A stretch of DNA of 64,000 bases from the NCBI GenBank assembly GCA_947683625.1, contig CANTUR010000282.1:496001-560000 (forward strand), given 5' to 3'. This stretch comes from Mallotus nudiflorus (lineage: Eukaryota; Streptophyta; Magnoliopsida; Malpighiales; Euphorbiaceae). Shown here in pieces: positions 34,001 to 48,010 of this stretch; position 1 is the first letter of the stretch, and each line of letters starts with the position of its first letter. Made by a program: the position numbers and the translations under genes. The notes under the pieces are model-generated. The model worked only from the letters and a program-made list of their open reading frames with translations, had not been told where the DNA came from and did not search any database.

Positions 34001-37000
34001 GCAAATTCTGATTATAGTGATTTTTTCGTAAGTACTTCTTTAATGTTAACATAAGGATGAAATATTTTGTAACTTATTGTCCAATTGTCTATTATGCCTT
34101 CAAATTTCTCAGGAAGTTCCAGCTGCTTTTGTGTCATTTAAGTCACGTTTTGGTGCTGCAGTAGCTCTGCACATTCAACAGGGGGTCAATCCTACAGAGT
34201 GGGTGACTGAGCGAGCTCCTGAGCCTCAGGATGTACACTGGTCTTTCTTTTCTGCATCATTCATAAGAAGATGGATCTATAAGTTGGCTGCATTTCTTTC
34301 ATTCACTGCTCTGACTATTCTCTTCCTTATCCCAGTTGTACTAGTGCAAGGTCTGGCTAACCTAAATCAGTTGGAGACCTGGTTTCCTTTCCTGAAAGGC
34401 ATTCTTAGTCTGTAAGTGAAATGAAACTTCTTATCGCTCAATAGTTTCTTCCCAAAGGCAAAGCATACCATCTTTTAGGGCTAATTGGGGTTATATATGT
34501 CTCAGAAACTTCTTACAAACTTGTTAATGCTGTATCATTTCTTCCAAATGAATAGGAGATTTGATTTAAACAGCATTGAATTGACAATTCATCCAGAGTT
34601 ACATTAATATTATATGAACGATAAAGTGGGAGAGGATTCATTTCATTTATGTCTTGGAAAGCATGGCCCAAATAAATGAATCCTATCATTTTACACTGTA
34701 TGCATCTAATCTAAGATTAACAATACTAATATGCACTTATTTTGAATTGCAGAACTGTTGTCAGTCAACTGATTACCGGATATCTGCCTAGTCTCATTCT
34801 TCAGTTGTTCCTCTTTTTTGTGCCACCATTGATGATATTATTTTCTTCCATGCAAGGGTACATTTCCTTGAGTCGAATAGAAAAAAGTGCTTGTACCAAG
34901 GTGTTATGCTTTACCATATGGAACATTTTTTTGGCAAATGTGTTATCAGGATCAGCTTTCTACATGATCCATGTCTTACTTGAGCCCAAAAATATTCCTG
35001 AGGTTCTAGCGGAAGCTGTTCCGTCTCAGGTCAGAATGCTTTTCCCTTATCACATGGCTTTATTCTACTTGTCACGCTGTTAGTTTATGTGCATGTATGT
35101 TTCTGTAGTCTTTTCTTCTCTTTTCCTTTTGGATAATGATGGTAACAATCTCTATTCCAGAAAAAAAAAAAAATCCATGCTAAAGTAAGATGTACTTGAA
35201 TGGAAAATACTGAGGGTTTATGGGCAGTGGAAAGGTAAAGGCAATCAATCTACATTGGATTGCTCGTTCATGAGAAATCAGAGAGTGAAATGATTAGTGC
35301 TCTTAAAGTCATCGTTTAATGTTTAGAACGCTAGCCAACCAAAAAGCTGCATGTAAATTGTGCTCCAGCCACTCAACTCGAAATGGCAAGTTAGAATGAG
35401 AACTAAAGAAATAAGAAAAGGGGGAAGGAGGAAAGAGGAAAAAGAGAACCTATGAGATATTTCAGCAGAGACATCAAAATGAGAGGTATTGGTGGACTAG
35501 GGAACAGCTGTGAGACAATAAATATTCTATTGATTGTAGCAATAGTGAGAGCAGCATTCATATCACAGTGTACTCACAGCATAATGGTAAAGTGCATACC
35601 TTTCTCAGCAGATCCCACCATAATATAATGTTTTGTTATTCCCTTCAATGCAAGTACTCAAGGTGGCTGTTCTCAATATATGGTAAAACCACATTCATTG
35701 AAAAATCACAATCTAATGGGGTTGCTTAAGGTCAAGACTGTATAAAGCCTATCATGACATTGTTTATCTCATGATTATCTAATGAACAACATAATTGTTG
35801 ACATGATAGAATAGTTTTTGTTGTACTTACTGATGCTCAATGTTATACTTGATAGACAACACAACGCAGAAAATTGTTGAAGAAAGATTATAGAAAAATG
35901 AAAAGAATAAAGAGAGAAGAAAGAAAAACAAGAGAGAATTTAGTTTGGAAGAAAAGAAAGAAAGGGAAACTTTCCACGAGAACAGAATTGTAATCTGTAT
36001 TATTATTTTTCTACAGACTTGCAGTAGCCTTTTTAACACATTTGGTTGATAATAAGCTATTTAACAGCACATCAAGACAATTCATCAACCCACAACTTCA
36101 GTTGTAACACTCAACTATGTCATGAATAAAGAAACATTTTGTTCATGCTATGAAAAAATTTAAATAGTTTATTCTTGTTGTAGGCTTCATTCTTCATTTC
36201 ATATGTTGTGACATCTGGATGGACAAGTCTATCATCAGAACTCTTTCGGTTGATTCCTCTGCTTTGCAGTTTTATAAAAAGACTATGTGACAGAAAGGAT
36301 GGTGATGAATTTGAGGTCCCATCAATTCCGTACTACAGTGAAATTCCCACCATTCTCTTCTTTGGACTTCTTGGTATAACGTACTTTTTCCTTGCTCCAC
36401 TAATTTTGCCATTTCTCCTGATTTACTTCTGCCTGGGATACATCATCTTCCGCAACCAGGCAAGTGATGAAAAGCCTTCTTCTGATTTTATTTTCTTCAA
36501 CTTCATTTATTCTTCTGTGTTAGATGCAATGCAAGTAACTTAAATGTACAAAATTTAAGGCTTCACTTGCTGAAAGATTCTAGATTGCATCTAACTACAT
36601 GATTCCATCTATATCATTTTAATGTTTCAATATTATTTACCTATTCTTGACAATTTTTTTTTTCCTTTTTGAATTTGCAGCTGCTGAATGTATATGCACC
36701 TAAGTATGAAACAAGTGGGAAGTTTTGGCCCATTGTGCACTATTGCACTATTTTTTCCTTGGTACTGATGCATGTCATTGCAATTGGAACATTTGGGCTT
36801 AAGAAGCTTCCTCTGGCTTCCAGTTTAACCATTCCCCTTCCAGTTCTGACACTTCTTTTCAATGAGTACTGCCGGAAAAGGTTTCTGCCCATATTTAAAG
36901 CTTATCCTACTGAGGTATGTTATTCATCTGTCGTTTTCATTGTATTCTCTTGAGTTTTCTTTTTCATATGAATGTATAGCGCTAAGATTTTGTTGACTAG

Positions 37001-37825
37001 GTGTTCTACATGAGTATTAGGTCAAAATACTTTTGAGCTAACTATATGGAAATTGCCGCATATTGAGTGGTAAAAGATGAAAAGATACCCATTGATCAGT
37101 TCACTTTAAATGTGGTTTCATCCTTGAAAATAAATGTTACGAACTTTCATTACAAGTTGAAAAATAGTGGAGTTATTGGTCTCTAAAATCTCTATACCCT
37201 CCAACCCTAAGAAAAATAGTAGAAGAAAAAAGTTGGGGGCATTGTTGTAGTATTAGCGTCAAATCTGTCCTGCATCCGAATTTGAGGTAATTTCATAATT
37301 TCCTGTGTTGTCCTGAGAAATGTTGTTAGCATTTCTTACCATGGAATTGCATTTTAGTTTCATCATTGTTGCCATGCCTCATGTCGTATAGCCTTGAATA
37401 ATGGCAGCTTGACGCAAAGTGAATATGCAGAACAGTTTTCCATGTAAGCTTTGACTTTATACAACAATGATTATATTTTGCGAATCAAACAGGGAAATGA
37501 GATAGAAAAGGCAGAGCATATGTATTCCATTATTAGTTTGTTGATAGTATATGGCAACTTTGTGTTGCTCTATATCACCAAAATTTGTCCTCACCATTTC
37601 CTTCATGACTTGTAAAGAAATTTTAGGGGTTCCTCTGTGGACATCTGAATATTATCTATTCTGCAGTGCTTAGTGAAGAAAGATAGAGAAGACGAGAACG
37701 ATCCAAGTATGGCTGAGTTCTATGATAAATTAATTTCTGCTTATCGTGATCCAGCTCTGATGCCTGTCCAATATGCCAGAAATGTTGATAGCCACAGCTC
37801 CCCCCTTCTTCATGCTGAAGTTTGA
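31031..37825 (+). CDS. HYP1: HYP1-like OSCA/CSC1 hyperosmolality-gated channel, 10 exons
   Basis: The protein belongs to the OSCA/CSC1 (TMEM63-related) cation-channel family, mechanically or osmotically gated and Ca-permeable, in plasma or endomembranes. Exons: 31031-31323, 31417-31572, 32279-32342, 32439-32648, 33160-33348, 34113-34411, 34753-35029, 36184-36459, 36681-36914, 37667-37825. They sum to 2157 nt (718 aa) with consistent phases. The order is an N-terminal RSN1-type membrane block (start MILSALLTSVGINLGL), a cytosolic loop with NDAEKLYRRL and EVPAAFVSFKSR, then the C-terminal multi-span channel block (TGYLPSLILQLFL, GLLGITYFFLAPLILPFLL). The length matches Arabidopsis HYP1 (about 700 aa), recalled from memory as the closest relative. 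All introns are GT-AG except intron 8, which is GC-AG. There are no stops, so the gene is probably functional. Confidence 0.95.
35030..36183 (+). other. Long intron 7 of the HYP1-like gene
   Basis: This 1.15-kb intron (GTCAGA donor, GTTGTAG acceptor) contains purine-rich stretches and a minus-strand Phe/Ser-rich frame at 35827-36039 that is low-complexity and not a gene. It may hold a decayed repeat. Intron 5 (33349-34112) similarly holds a direct duplication of ggaggacaaaacactaatat, at 33721 and 33771. Confidence 0.7.
36460..36680 (+). other. GC-AG intron 8 of the HYP1-like gene
   Basis: The donor reads CAG|GCAAGT and the acceptor TTTGCAG|CTGCTG. No GT near the junction keeps the frame, and the join gives RNQLLNVY as in the family. 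The donor otherwise fits the strong consensus expected at GC introns. Confidence 0.88.
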
Positions 37826-40800
37826 GATCATGTACAAGAAAGTTAAAAGCTGCTGCAAAGTAAATAGGTGTGCAACTTCTTGCAAGTGCTAATACTGAAC
37901 TGTTCATCAACATGTGATTTTGCCATAATATGTTTGGGTTTTGAGTGCATTGCGTTCTCTAAGATTGCAACTTCTGCATAGAGTCTATGCTTAGTCGTCT
38001 CTCACCACCCAAAACCAGTCCCTCAACTTGTATTATAGGAAAAATAAATTGTGAACAACCAAGGAAAAAAAAAAACCAGATTCCCTCAACTTGTATTTTT
38101 ATATAGGGTTGCATGAAGCACACAATACCTAGGGATTCATTAAGAAAGTCTTGACATGACTGATTAGCATAGCATACTTATGCTATTGCACGGCCTTTTG
38201 ATTACCATCAAGATTATTATTTCTACTATTTTGACTTTCATGGGGGACGAGTTGCTAAAGAGTTCAGGTGGATAAATCTCGACAAAGAATTTTTTTTTTT
38301 TTTTTTTTTTAAAATAGCATTAACATTGTTATTTCTAATACATTGGAGGGTCATGACTTCCTTAAATTTGATTATTTATTAGGTTTTCATTTACGAACTA
38401 ATTATTTAAATACTTCAATTTGTTAAAAATAAAATTTATTAAAACTTTCGGCACTATTTGTTGGTATTTTTATAACATGAAATAAAATTATTTAGATAAT
38501 TAAGTAAATTAAAAAATATTTATAAGTTATATTTTAATTTAATAAATTGAGATGTTAAATTAATTAATTTTTAAATAAGAGAGTAAATTGATAATAAAAA
38601 ATTAAGTTAAAAGAGACTCTTTATATATTAAGCCTATTTTGTTAAGGTAGAGCTCACTTCCAAAATGCCTTCGAGAATGAAAATGGTTACCTTGTAGTGG
38701 TAAGACAACTTCGACGTAATGTCATAATCCATTTCAAAGTAGATATATGAGCTGGCATGAAATTTATCATATATATATATATATATTATCGAGATTTAGA
38801 ATTAATTCAATTTTAATTAATTTGATTTGATTAATTATAAGGTGATTAAAGATCTCCCAACTATAAAGATCTTAAAATATATATGCAATTTCATGTATTT
38901 GACATTTTTTTTTATATAAATTTGCCTCATTAAATTACAAAATGGTTATTTAGACACTCGAACTTACTAAAAACAATATTTATCGACAATTTTCATACTA
39001 TTTAAAGTGTCTAATTTTTTTTTATAAATTTAAATGAAACTATTTACTATTTAGACACTTAAACGAAATGAAAAGTATTTATAAGTGATTTTTAGTAATG
39101 TATTAAGTAAAAATAGTTAATCTATAAACAAAAGAAGTACACTTGACGGAGATTTATAAATCAAAAAATATAAACTAACAAAATGTACCAAATTTAAAGG
39201 GTCACAAATATATTAAATTTTTAATGAAAGATTATATTCTGTCACTATATTATTAATTCATAAAATAGTATTGCATTATGTCTATAAAAAAAAAAATACA
39301 ACATATTTCAAATATATTACATTGAAAAAATTAGACACATGATGTATATATATATATAAAGAAGACAATTATGGTTTTTTTAAAAAACTAGTAGAATGGT
39401 TAATGTTCAACGTTAGAAAGGAAGTGATGGAGAACAACATAATTATGATTTATGACATGAATAAAAACACTTCTCCATAAACACGAGGTAGAAGGATATT
39501 GGCTTGTCCATAGAGAGGTGAGCAACGTGGTAGTTACGTACCGTTCTTTGTGTGTGGACTGGTGGTGGAGTGAGTGTAAGGTAAAGAGAAGGAACGTTCC
39601 TCTTCATCGCCCTTTGAAAAAGACCTAATTGACAGGCAACAACAATCCATCCATTTACCAACAAAACTTCGACTCCTCCAATGCAGAAGAATATGTTGAT
39701 TTGGATTATATGGCATCGCACTCTGACAAATGCCAGTTCCTTAATTGACAAGTAACAGCATTTTTCCATATACCAACATTATCTGTCTTTTGTTTTTTTT
39801 TTTCTTTTAATCCATAAGCATCACTATTCCACTAAATATAATGTTATTGTATGCGTCTCAGCTTTTTTCTCGAGCGGAAATCAAGTGATAAAAGTGCTTT
39901 TATCAAGCATAATGCTTTTCAGTAATGAATCATATTAGCTTTGTTAATTGACCAATGTAATTGATGAATTACTCTTAAATTACATATATGATGTTAAAAA
40001 AAAAAATCAATTGCTGAGATCTGTCGATTCAAGCAGCAAGAAGTTTGAATTTATTTAAATAAGGTTTTAGATTTGAATATTATGTATAGAAAAAATAAGT
40101 GTCAGTAGAATTTTATTCTCTTTGTTAATGTATTTAATTAAAAATTGGTGGAGAAGTGGAAACATAAATTTTCAGAAGTCTGAAAAAAAAAAAATTAAAA
40201 ATATAGTTTTGTAGTGCAAAGACGAAACATGGTGATGAAACTCGGACAAAATTCAAAAATTTTTTAAAATGGATAATGCAATAAAATGAAATGATAATCA
40301 TTATCTCCAAAAATTTATAAATACAAGCTTTCAAGAAAAGTAAGGAAAAAATAATTTCACAATAAAAAACAATTTCTTTCCTCTAAAATTATTTTTTACT
40401 GTTCAATATTCGTATATGTTTTTTTTATAAAGTTCATACATTTCTTTTGTTATTTTTGGTTTATTTTCTTTCTTTTCTTAAATTATCTTATTCTATTTAC
40501 ATCCATTATTATGATATTTGAAAAAGAAACTAAAAATTAAAGTTCAATGGTCGACTTTAAAGCTCCAAATATCCTTTAAGTATCAAGAGAAAATGAAATA
40601 TCTGACTTTCCTGTAAAACTACATTTAAATATTTCATCTTTTAGAGAATCAGATTTTTGAATAGTATTAGGATTCCAGATGCTCTGAAGATTATTTTCTA
40701 TTATATACCCTTCCTCTCACACTTAACACATACTCAATACTCGATATAAAACATATAAGAATGTGAGAATTATTTCTTTCTCTATGTCGCTTCCGGTGAA

Positions 40801-41086
40801 TAAATTTCTTATTTTAGGCACTTTTTTTATTGAGTTTTTTTTTTTTAAATTTATTTTGCAATTTAAAGAAACTGGCCAGTTTGGTTTTGAAAAATAATAT
40901 CTATTTTTTAAAAAACTTTTCCAAGAAAACTAAAAAATAAAAATTGTTTAGTTATGATATTTTTTAACTTAGAAAACTAAAACACTATTTTTCAATTTTT
41001 TCAAATTATAAAAGGCTTTAAAAAAGTAATAAAATATATTTTCTAAATTTTTCAATTAATATTTTAACATTTACTACAACATTCTC

Positions 41087-41200
41087 TACCACTACAACCA
41101 CCTCCACCTCCACCTCCACCACCACCACCACCACCACTACCTCCACCTCCACATCCACTTCCACTTCCACATCCACATCCACAACCACCACCACCATTAC
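41087..41200. repeat. CCACCN minisatellite (C+A-only strand)
   Basis: About 115 bases of cca/cct/cac triplets in which the plus strand has almost no G. Units are CCACCT, CCACCA and CCACAT. No long frame is associated. Confidence 0.9.
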
Positions 41201-44200
41201 AATTGTTAAATTGAAATTAATTAAATATGCATGATTTAAATTTTTTTATAAAATAAATAAATTTTAGATTAAATATTATTATATGCATCACAATAATTAT
41301 TATTATATTTAAAAATTATTATAGTAAATTTCATCAAAAAATTATAAGAATATGAAAAAATTATGAAATGAAAAATAACAAACAAAATGTTTCCTATTTT
41401 TCTATTTTCTATTATAAAAAATGGAAAATTAAAAAATAAAGAAAAGAGAAAGAAAATTCAAAAAGGAAAATTGAAAATTTTTTCCAAAACTAAACAGCTC
41501 ATGAAAGCTCAATAAAGTACACTTTCCTATTTAAGTAAATTATTAAAAGAAACTTAATAAATAAAACTAATTGTAGTTTTTTTTAAATTTGTATAATTGT
41601 TTGATTATTAGTTAAACGTGTAATTTTTTTTTTTAATCAAAACACTTGTAACACATTCGCATTAATTAGATTAAAGAGCCAAAGAAAAAGTGAAACATTT
41701 ACACATTAAAAAAAAAAAATCTAACTACATAATTTTTAGGATCTGTTTGGATTAAATTTAAGAAATAAAGTATCATAGTTATATGTTTGTGTAGCTATAT
41801 GTGTATCTATTAAGAAAATAAAAATTACAAAATATATTAGTAATTAATGATTGAATATTAACGCAAAAGATTATATATAAATTCAAATTCTATAAATTTT
41901 TAAATATTTTAAGAAATATTGATAGTCGCAGAAATTATACGATAATTTTTTTTAAAATAACATGATTTGTACTTTAATAAAAAGTAAATTGGAAGAGGAA
42001 AAAAAAAGTTATATATTTATCAGGTCTTGTGATAATATTTTTTCTTTTTTTTTGTCATATATAAAATTGTACTTAAATTGTGCGCTATGAATAGCACAAA
42101 CAATAAAAATTGTAAAAATAAAAATATAAAAAGTATAGTTTGAATTCTGAATTTTTATTTTATTTCTTATAAAAAGAAATTATACCACTCCAATCAATTA
42201 AAAAAAAATTGTGGTCGTAATTGAAATCTCGCAAAAACCAAAAAGCAATCTTTCAGTCATTTAGCGAAGGTCTGCGCTGCCTTTCACATTAATTGTATTC
42301 ATACATTTGGATTTACGTAATCATCATCATATGGTATATTAACATTCCAATGTAGCACCATATCCACCAGTTTTCATATGAATTTTACAATCTAGCTGCC
42401 TTCTTGTTTTCTAATTGATATTGCTTTATGCATATGATGTTTTCCTGTCATAATAGTATATATATTTTGGCTTTTTCTACGGTATCTATATGTATATATC
42501 TCTATAAACAATAAAAAAAAACATTTGATTGCTATTTCTTTAGTTCTAACTATTGATATGATTTATTTTATTACAAGTTATATATATTAGTTATTACCGG
42601 TTATATTTATTGATAGTTATAATTAAAAAAATATTAATTTGTGTGTATTAAAGAAGAATTAAATTTTGTCATTAAAAAATAATACGTGATAATTTTAATT
42701 TAAATATTTGGGGCTTTAATAAGGGAATTCAGTTTGAGGGTTAAAAAAATTTAGTACGGATATCAAAGATTCAATATATGGGCTACATTATTTTTTTTAA
42801 AAAATAATGTGTCTTTTCTTGCAAATTTCAAAAAAAATATTGTAAACTTAGCTTAATTTTTTTTAACAGGATACAAACTTAGGTTAATTAACATTACTGT
42901 TGACAACTGTAATATAATGTGCTAATCATTTTTAGTGGAAACTTCAAAAAAAAAAAAAAAAAAAAAAAAAATTCTGCCTATATTTTGTCATTTATGCATG
43001 TAGCATTCGCAAGAAAGAAACTTCAACTATTTTGACGTTTTAGCTAAATGGATTCATAACGAGATAAAATTTTTTTATATATAAAATTTAAATTTAATTT
43101 TTATATAAAATAAATTTAAATTTTTTACTAATCAAACCAACAAATGTTGATTTTTCCTATATTTTTAATCTCTAGCCATCTTAAATTCCTTAAACAGATA
43201 TTATTGTTGTTATTTTTATTACAAAAAAAATTCAGTCTATTTTATCAATGAAAATTTTTACTCAAAAATAAATTAAATCAAACTGAAATTATTTTGATTT
43301 TAAAAATGTTAAACTGACTCTATCAAAATTTTAAAAATAATTCAATTCAAATAAATTAAATATTAATAAATTTGGTATTATTTTTTGTTTTAATATATAT
43401 ATATATATTATACTTTGGTCAATTAACCAAAAAAGTACAATAACAACATTACAAATAGGCGGGTGAAAAGGATATTCAACAAAACGGAATAATAGAAACA
43501 AATAACAAACAGCAAGCTGTTGACTATAATCACAACCACTTCTGCTACCCAAGCATCCCAAGCATAATTCTTAACTTGATAACATCTATCTAAGAACCAC
43601 AGATTATTCTTGAAATGATCATCTCTGGATTTGGTAAAGTAGCAATTTTTTTTTTCCTTAAAATGGTGGGCAAGAACCTAAAAGAAGACCTGTTTATTTA
43701 TTTATTTTATTTATAAAGAGTTAATATGACTTAAATATCGATCAACTGTATAATAAGGGATAAAATTGATGTGCATAATAAAATAAATAAACAGTTTTTT
43801 TCACTATAGAATAAAATTGATAAACTGTATAATAAGACAATTTTTTCCTTTTAAATCGAGAATAGTAGAATTCAAATTTCATATCTCCATATACTTTTGA
43901 TAAGAAGTTACCATTTGACTATTTTTTCACACGTGAATTATTTATTTATTACAAAAGATTGCAAAAGAACAGAACTTTAATTATTTAAGGAAGCAAAAAA
44001 CCAAGAAAAAAACAACAGATGATTATACTGCAAATACAGCAATTAAAACAACAGATTAATGACATCAAGTTGAGTTCTGCGAAGAATTTGCATGGACAGC
44101 TGCAAAACTATAGTTAAAAAATATTTCAGAATATATTTTTAGGAGACAGATTATGAAAATAAGATCTACAAGCGAATTTTGCATGGAATATACTTATCAA

Positions 44201-44510
44201 ATATGCTACAATATATGAAGTCAAGTCTATACATTACTTCTATATAAGCATCAATCCTATAGTCCCTAAGTTTATTTAGTCGTTGGTAGTTTTCTTTGAT
44301 ATTCAATAATTATAAGAATTCCCCGATAGTTTTAAAATTAAATAGAATGAATTTAAAAAGAAAATAAAACTTTTACAGTATCTGATTTTTTATTATTTGG
44401 ACCAATAAATATTAAGTGTAATTAATTTAATTTAATTATATATCATGTTGTCAAGCGACGTTAATACCTAGGAACATTTTTTTTTTTAAGACAGTTTGAT
44501 TTGTGGGTTT

Positions 44511-44522
44511 GATATATAAATT
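44511..44522 (+). promoter_or_regulatory. TATA-like box of the AVT1-like gene
   Basis: gatatataaatt lies about 100 bases before the ATG, and no other ATG occurs between it and the start at 44613. A short leader is plausible. The call rests on motif and position only. Confidence 0.4.
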
Positions 44523-44612
44523 CACAACTTAAAATTTTTTGAAAAAGAGATCAAAGACTACCTCAAGTTGCTTAAACATCCTCTCTGAAGTGGTGCAGTC
44601 TAGTAGTTAGCT

Positions 44613-46261
44613 ATGAAGGTGATGCCTCAGGATGACTCAGTGGCTGCTGGGCCCTTCCAATTTGGTGACAAGCAAGAGTTCAGGCCAACACATGCGCTTG
44701 ATGATGTGGAGCCAAACCATGTTCCTGTTAGTAAAGGAACTAGCACCCTCAAGACCGTTGCTAATGGACTAAATGCTTTATCAGGTCCTACTCTAAACAT
44801 TCATTTTGTACCATAACGTGCACGAACTTGACGATATATAGCTAATATATCTTCTGTTTTTTAATTGTTCAGGAGTTGGGATACTTTCAACCCCTTTTGC
44901 ACTAGCATCCGCAGGATGGTTGAGCTTAATTCTTCTTTTCGTCATTTCGGTTTCAGCTTTCTACACAGGGATATTGATCAAAAGAAGCATGGAGGCTGAT
45001 TCAGAAATAAAAAATTATCTTGACATAGGAGAGCGGGCATTTGGTAATAAAGGAAGAATATTCATACAAATTTTGATATACATGGAGCAGTTCTTAATCG
45101 CAACAGGGTTCTTGATTCTTGAAGGAGATAACTTGCAAAACTTGTTCCATAATGTGCATATTGAAGTTGCAGGTGTTCATATTGGTGGAAGACAATGTTT
45201 TGTTCTACTTGTAGCACTGATTATCTTGCCTACTGTTTGGTTAGATGATTTGAGTGTCCTGGCTTATATATCTGCTACTGGGGTTTTAGCTAGTGCTATA
45301 ACTCTTGGTTCAGTTTTCTGGGTTGGAGCCTTTGATGGAGTCGGGTTTCACCAGAAAGGAAACTTATTTCATTGGGAAGGAATACCTCTTGCTATTAGCT
45401 TGTATGCATTTTGTTATGGTTCACACCCGGTGTTTCCTACTCTTTACACTTCCATGAAAAAGAAGCATCAGTTCTCTAATGTAAGCCACCTTTTGATTTT
45501 TTCTTTTTTGTATTTTTGTTTGTATTTGATGTTTCGATATCTAGTAGCCACATGAACTGGACTATTTTGGTGTTTGTACTGGGTAAACACCATAGGAGGG
45601 AAAAACTCTCATTACACTTATTTTTCTATATATAAGACTCAAACTAGAGATTTTATACCATGTTTTTGTTTTCTTTAAATGCGCTTTTCTTGCGTTCAAG
45701 TACTGGACATAACTGTTTACAGGTTTTGAATATTTTTGGTTGCAGGTTCTTCTAATTTGCTTCATTGTATCTACCATCAACAATGCATCAATGGCAATCA
45801 TTAGTTACAAGATGTTCGGGTCAAAGATTCAATCTTCCATAACCTTAAACCTCCCGACCGACAAGTTAAGCTCAAAGATAGCAATATACACTACTTTGGT
45901 GAATCCCATATCAAAATATGCATTACTTCTCATACCAATAGTAGATGCAACCAGTGTTTGGTTTCCGTGGAAGGTCAGCAAGAAGGTCTTCAACATCCTC
46001 GTTGGTACTACGTTACTGATCTGTAGTGTAATTGTAGCCTTGACTGTTCCTTTCTTTGGCTATATGATGGCTCTGGTTGGAGCATTCTTAACTCTAACAG
46101 CTTCAATTATATTTCCAAGTTTATGTTACTTGAAGATCACAGGCAACCTCAGAAAATATGGATGTGAAGTGGTAATAATATGGGGAATTATAGTACTAGG
46201 TGTTATTGTCGTTATTTCTGGTACATATAGTTCTATCTCGCAAATTGTAGGCCATTTGTAA
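44613..46261 (+). CDS. AVT1: Vacuolar amino-acid transporter, AVT1 subfamily, 3 exons
   Basis: The product is a member of the amino acid/auxin permease (Aa_trans) family, AVT1 branch, which moves neutral amino acids across the tonoplast, probably driven by a proton gradient. Exons 44613-44784, 44873-45480 and 45746-46261 give 1296 nt, 431 aa, with a split Gly codon at the first junction. A hydrophilic N-terminus (about 45 aa) leads into the signature GLNALSGVGILSTPFALASAGW. About ten or eleven hydrophobic spans follow, with ILPTVWLDDLSVLAYIS, LYAFCYGSHPVFPTLY and the C-terminal ISGTYSSISQIVGHL. The length fits the short AVT1 members (about 420-430 aa). It contains no stops and the introns are GT-AG. 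Which AVT1 paralogue it matches cannot be told. Confidence 0.93.
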
Positions 46262-47266
46262 CGATCAATGTTATATCATGAAATGTTTTTTTTTTTTTGT
46301 TTGGATAATTATTATCGCAGGCTATGACAGTACTATTATGATTTTGCGAAAAATTTTAAAATTATTCTCCCTTTTCAATTATATAATCTTTTATATTATC
46401 ATAGGTGCTATATGTATAATACGAAGAATAAAATTAAAAAAAAAAGAAAAAATTCAAGCGAAATATACTTTTATATATTCATAAAGAGATGTTATATTCC
46501 TTATATACAAAAATTCTAATCACATTCTAAATAAAAATAGAATAATATTCTAAATAAAATAAAAATTTTATTTTTAATTATATATAAATATTTACTTCTT
46601 AATATATACAATTAAAATATTTACTTTCTCATAAAATGCATAGTGAATCACACTAATTTAATCTGCATTGTGAGGGCAAGTCCCATGGAGTGAATCACAA
46701 ATAGTTGGCAGCATCATCGCTATTTTCATGGTTAAGCCATTCCTTTTGGCACTTTCAGTTTATTAGACGATGCCATTACATTCATTTAAATATCACTAAT
46801 TCAAATTCTCTTTATCATATAATAGCGGTTGAACAGGCAATTCATAACTCCACTATTGTAGAGGCTATTCCAATTTGATTGCTATTTTTATTTGTTGTAT
46901 GCATGATGATTGTAAATGCTCATATATTCGAAGCCACTACAATAATCATATAATTTATTTTTGTCAAATTTTCTTTAGTATTCAATAATTCATATCTAAT
47001 TGGATAAATCTTATATAAAAAAAAATACCTTTCCTAATATATTTTTTCATATACAATACTCATATTTAAAACACTATTTATTATAGTGCTAAGATAAAAA
47101 TAATCACATAATTTATCATAATAATATAATTCAACTATCACATAAGACATGTAAGAAAAAAAATTAATATAAAAATTATAGTTGTAAATCTATGTATAAA
47201 TATTATGATTTTTTTTACTTCGCCAAAAATGAATTCACAAGGACATGATGGCACCAACATTTGTTC
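46262..47266. other. AT-rich intergenic sequence downstream of the AVT1-like gene
   Basis: No gene seen. A polyT run and short hydrophobic frame at 46278-46484 are low-complexity, and the 3' UTR of the transporter must end within the first part. The right edge is the outer end of the long inverted repeat. Confidence 0.5.
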
Positions 47267-47776
47267 CCTCATTAGATCCCTAAAGAAGCACACCTCTTCG
47301 TGACCTATGGCAACCATAAATAATAAAATGGCTTATTTTATACCATAAATACCATTAAAAAAAGCACGAATTATTGAAAATCTCAAATCATATATACAAA
47401 GAAAATAAAATTTGATACAATTTTATCTTTTTTTATAGAATTCATTCACTTGATGTGAATTAGTCAAAATTTTTGTAATTATATATATATTTCAGTTAAT
47501 TATTATAAAACTAAAATTAAGAGTAAGTATTCAGTGATTTAAACTGAACTAAACACCTATCGCTCGTTATTAAAATAATTAAGTTGTTTGCAAGAGTATG
47601 CTTGCAATATTTTAATCTTTGTAATTCCAATTTAATGAAAATTGGTCAAATTGATAGAATTTTTTTTTATATATTTTAATTTTTGTAAAAATAAAAAAGT
47701 TGCATGCCTCTTACGTATGGCCATGCCTCTTACGTATGGCCATGCCTCATGCCTCTATATGTGAAGTCATATTTAA

Positions 47777-47777
<1 letters not shown>

Positions 47778-47868
<91 letters not shown>
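47778..47868. repeat. (TA)n microsatellite
   Basis: About 90 bases of TA dinucleotide inside the left arm. The matching place in the right arm (61844-61860) has a run of only about 17 bases. A preceding duplicated ctcttacgtatggccatgc lies at 47708-47745. Confidence 0.95.
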
Positions 47869-47872
<4 letters not shown>

Positions 47873-48010
47873 TCTTCTTTGAAATACAAATGAAAAGTGA
47901 AGACAATGAAGGGCACTAATTTTTGCTCGATGTTATTGGCCACTGAAAAAAATGCTACTGCGGCTCACAAATTCAGACCTTTATAATTGATAAAAGTGCT
48001 TTTACCACTT

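Larger units (their letters stand above)
37826..44612. other. Intergenic spacer between the two host genes
   Basis: No coding gene is supported in this 6.8-kb AT-rich stretch. The 3' UTR of the HYP1-like gene probably covers the first few hundred bases (AATAAA-like motif aaaataaatt at 38040). Homopolymer runs lie at about 38289-38310 (T) and 42946-42970 (A), AT dinucleotides at 38768-38786, and a CCACCT-type repeat at 41087-41200. A 108-codon minus-strand frame at 39443-39769 shows no family features. Stretches of AT-rich sequence may be old transposon remains. Confidence 0.6.

Noticed and set aside
35827..36039. Minus-strand Phe/Leu-rich frame
   Set aside because: It lies inside intron 7 of the HYP1-like gene and comes from a purine-rich tract.
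39443..39769. 108-codon minus-strand frame as a gene
   Set aside because: No family motif, AT-rich surroundings, and a second overlapping frame of similar length in another phase. Best explained by chance.
47704..47919. 71-codon plus-strand frame with Tyr-Ile repeats
   Set aside because: It is translation of the TA microsatellite.
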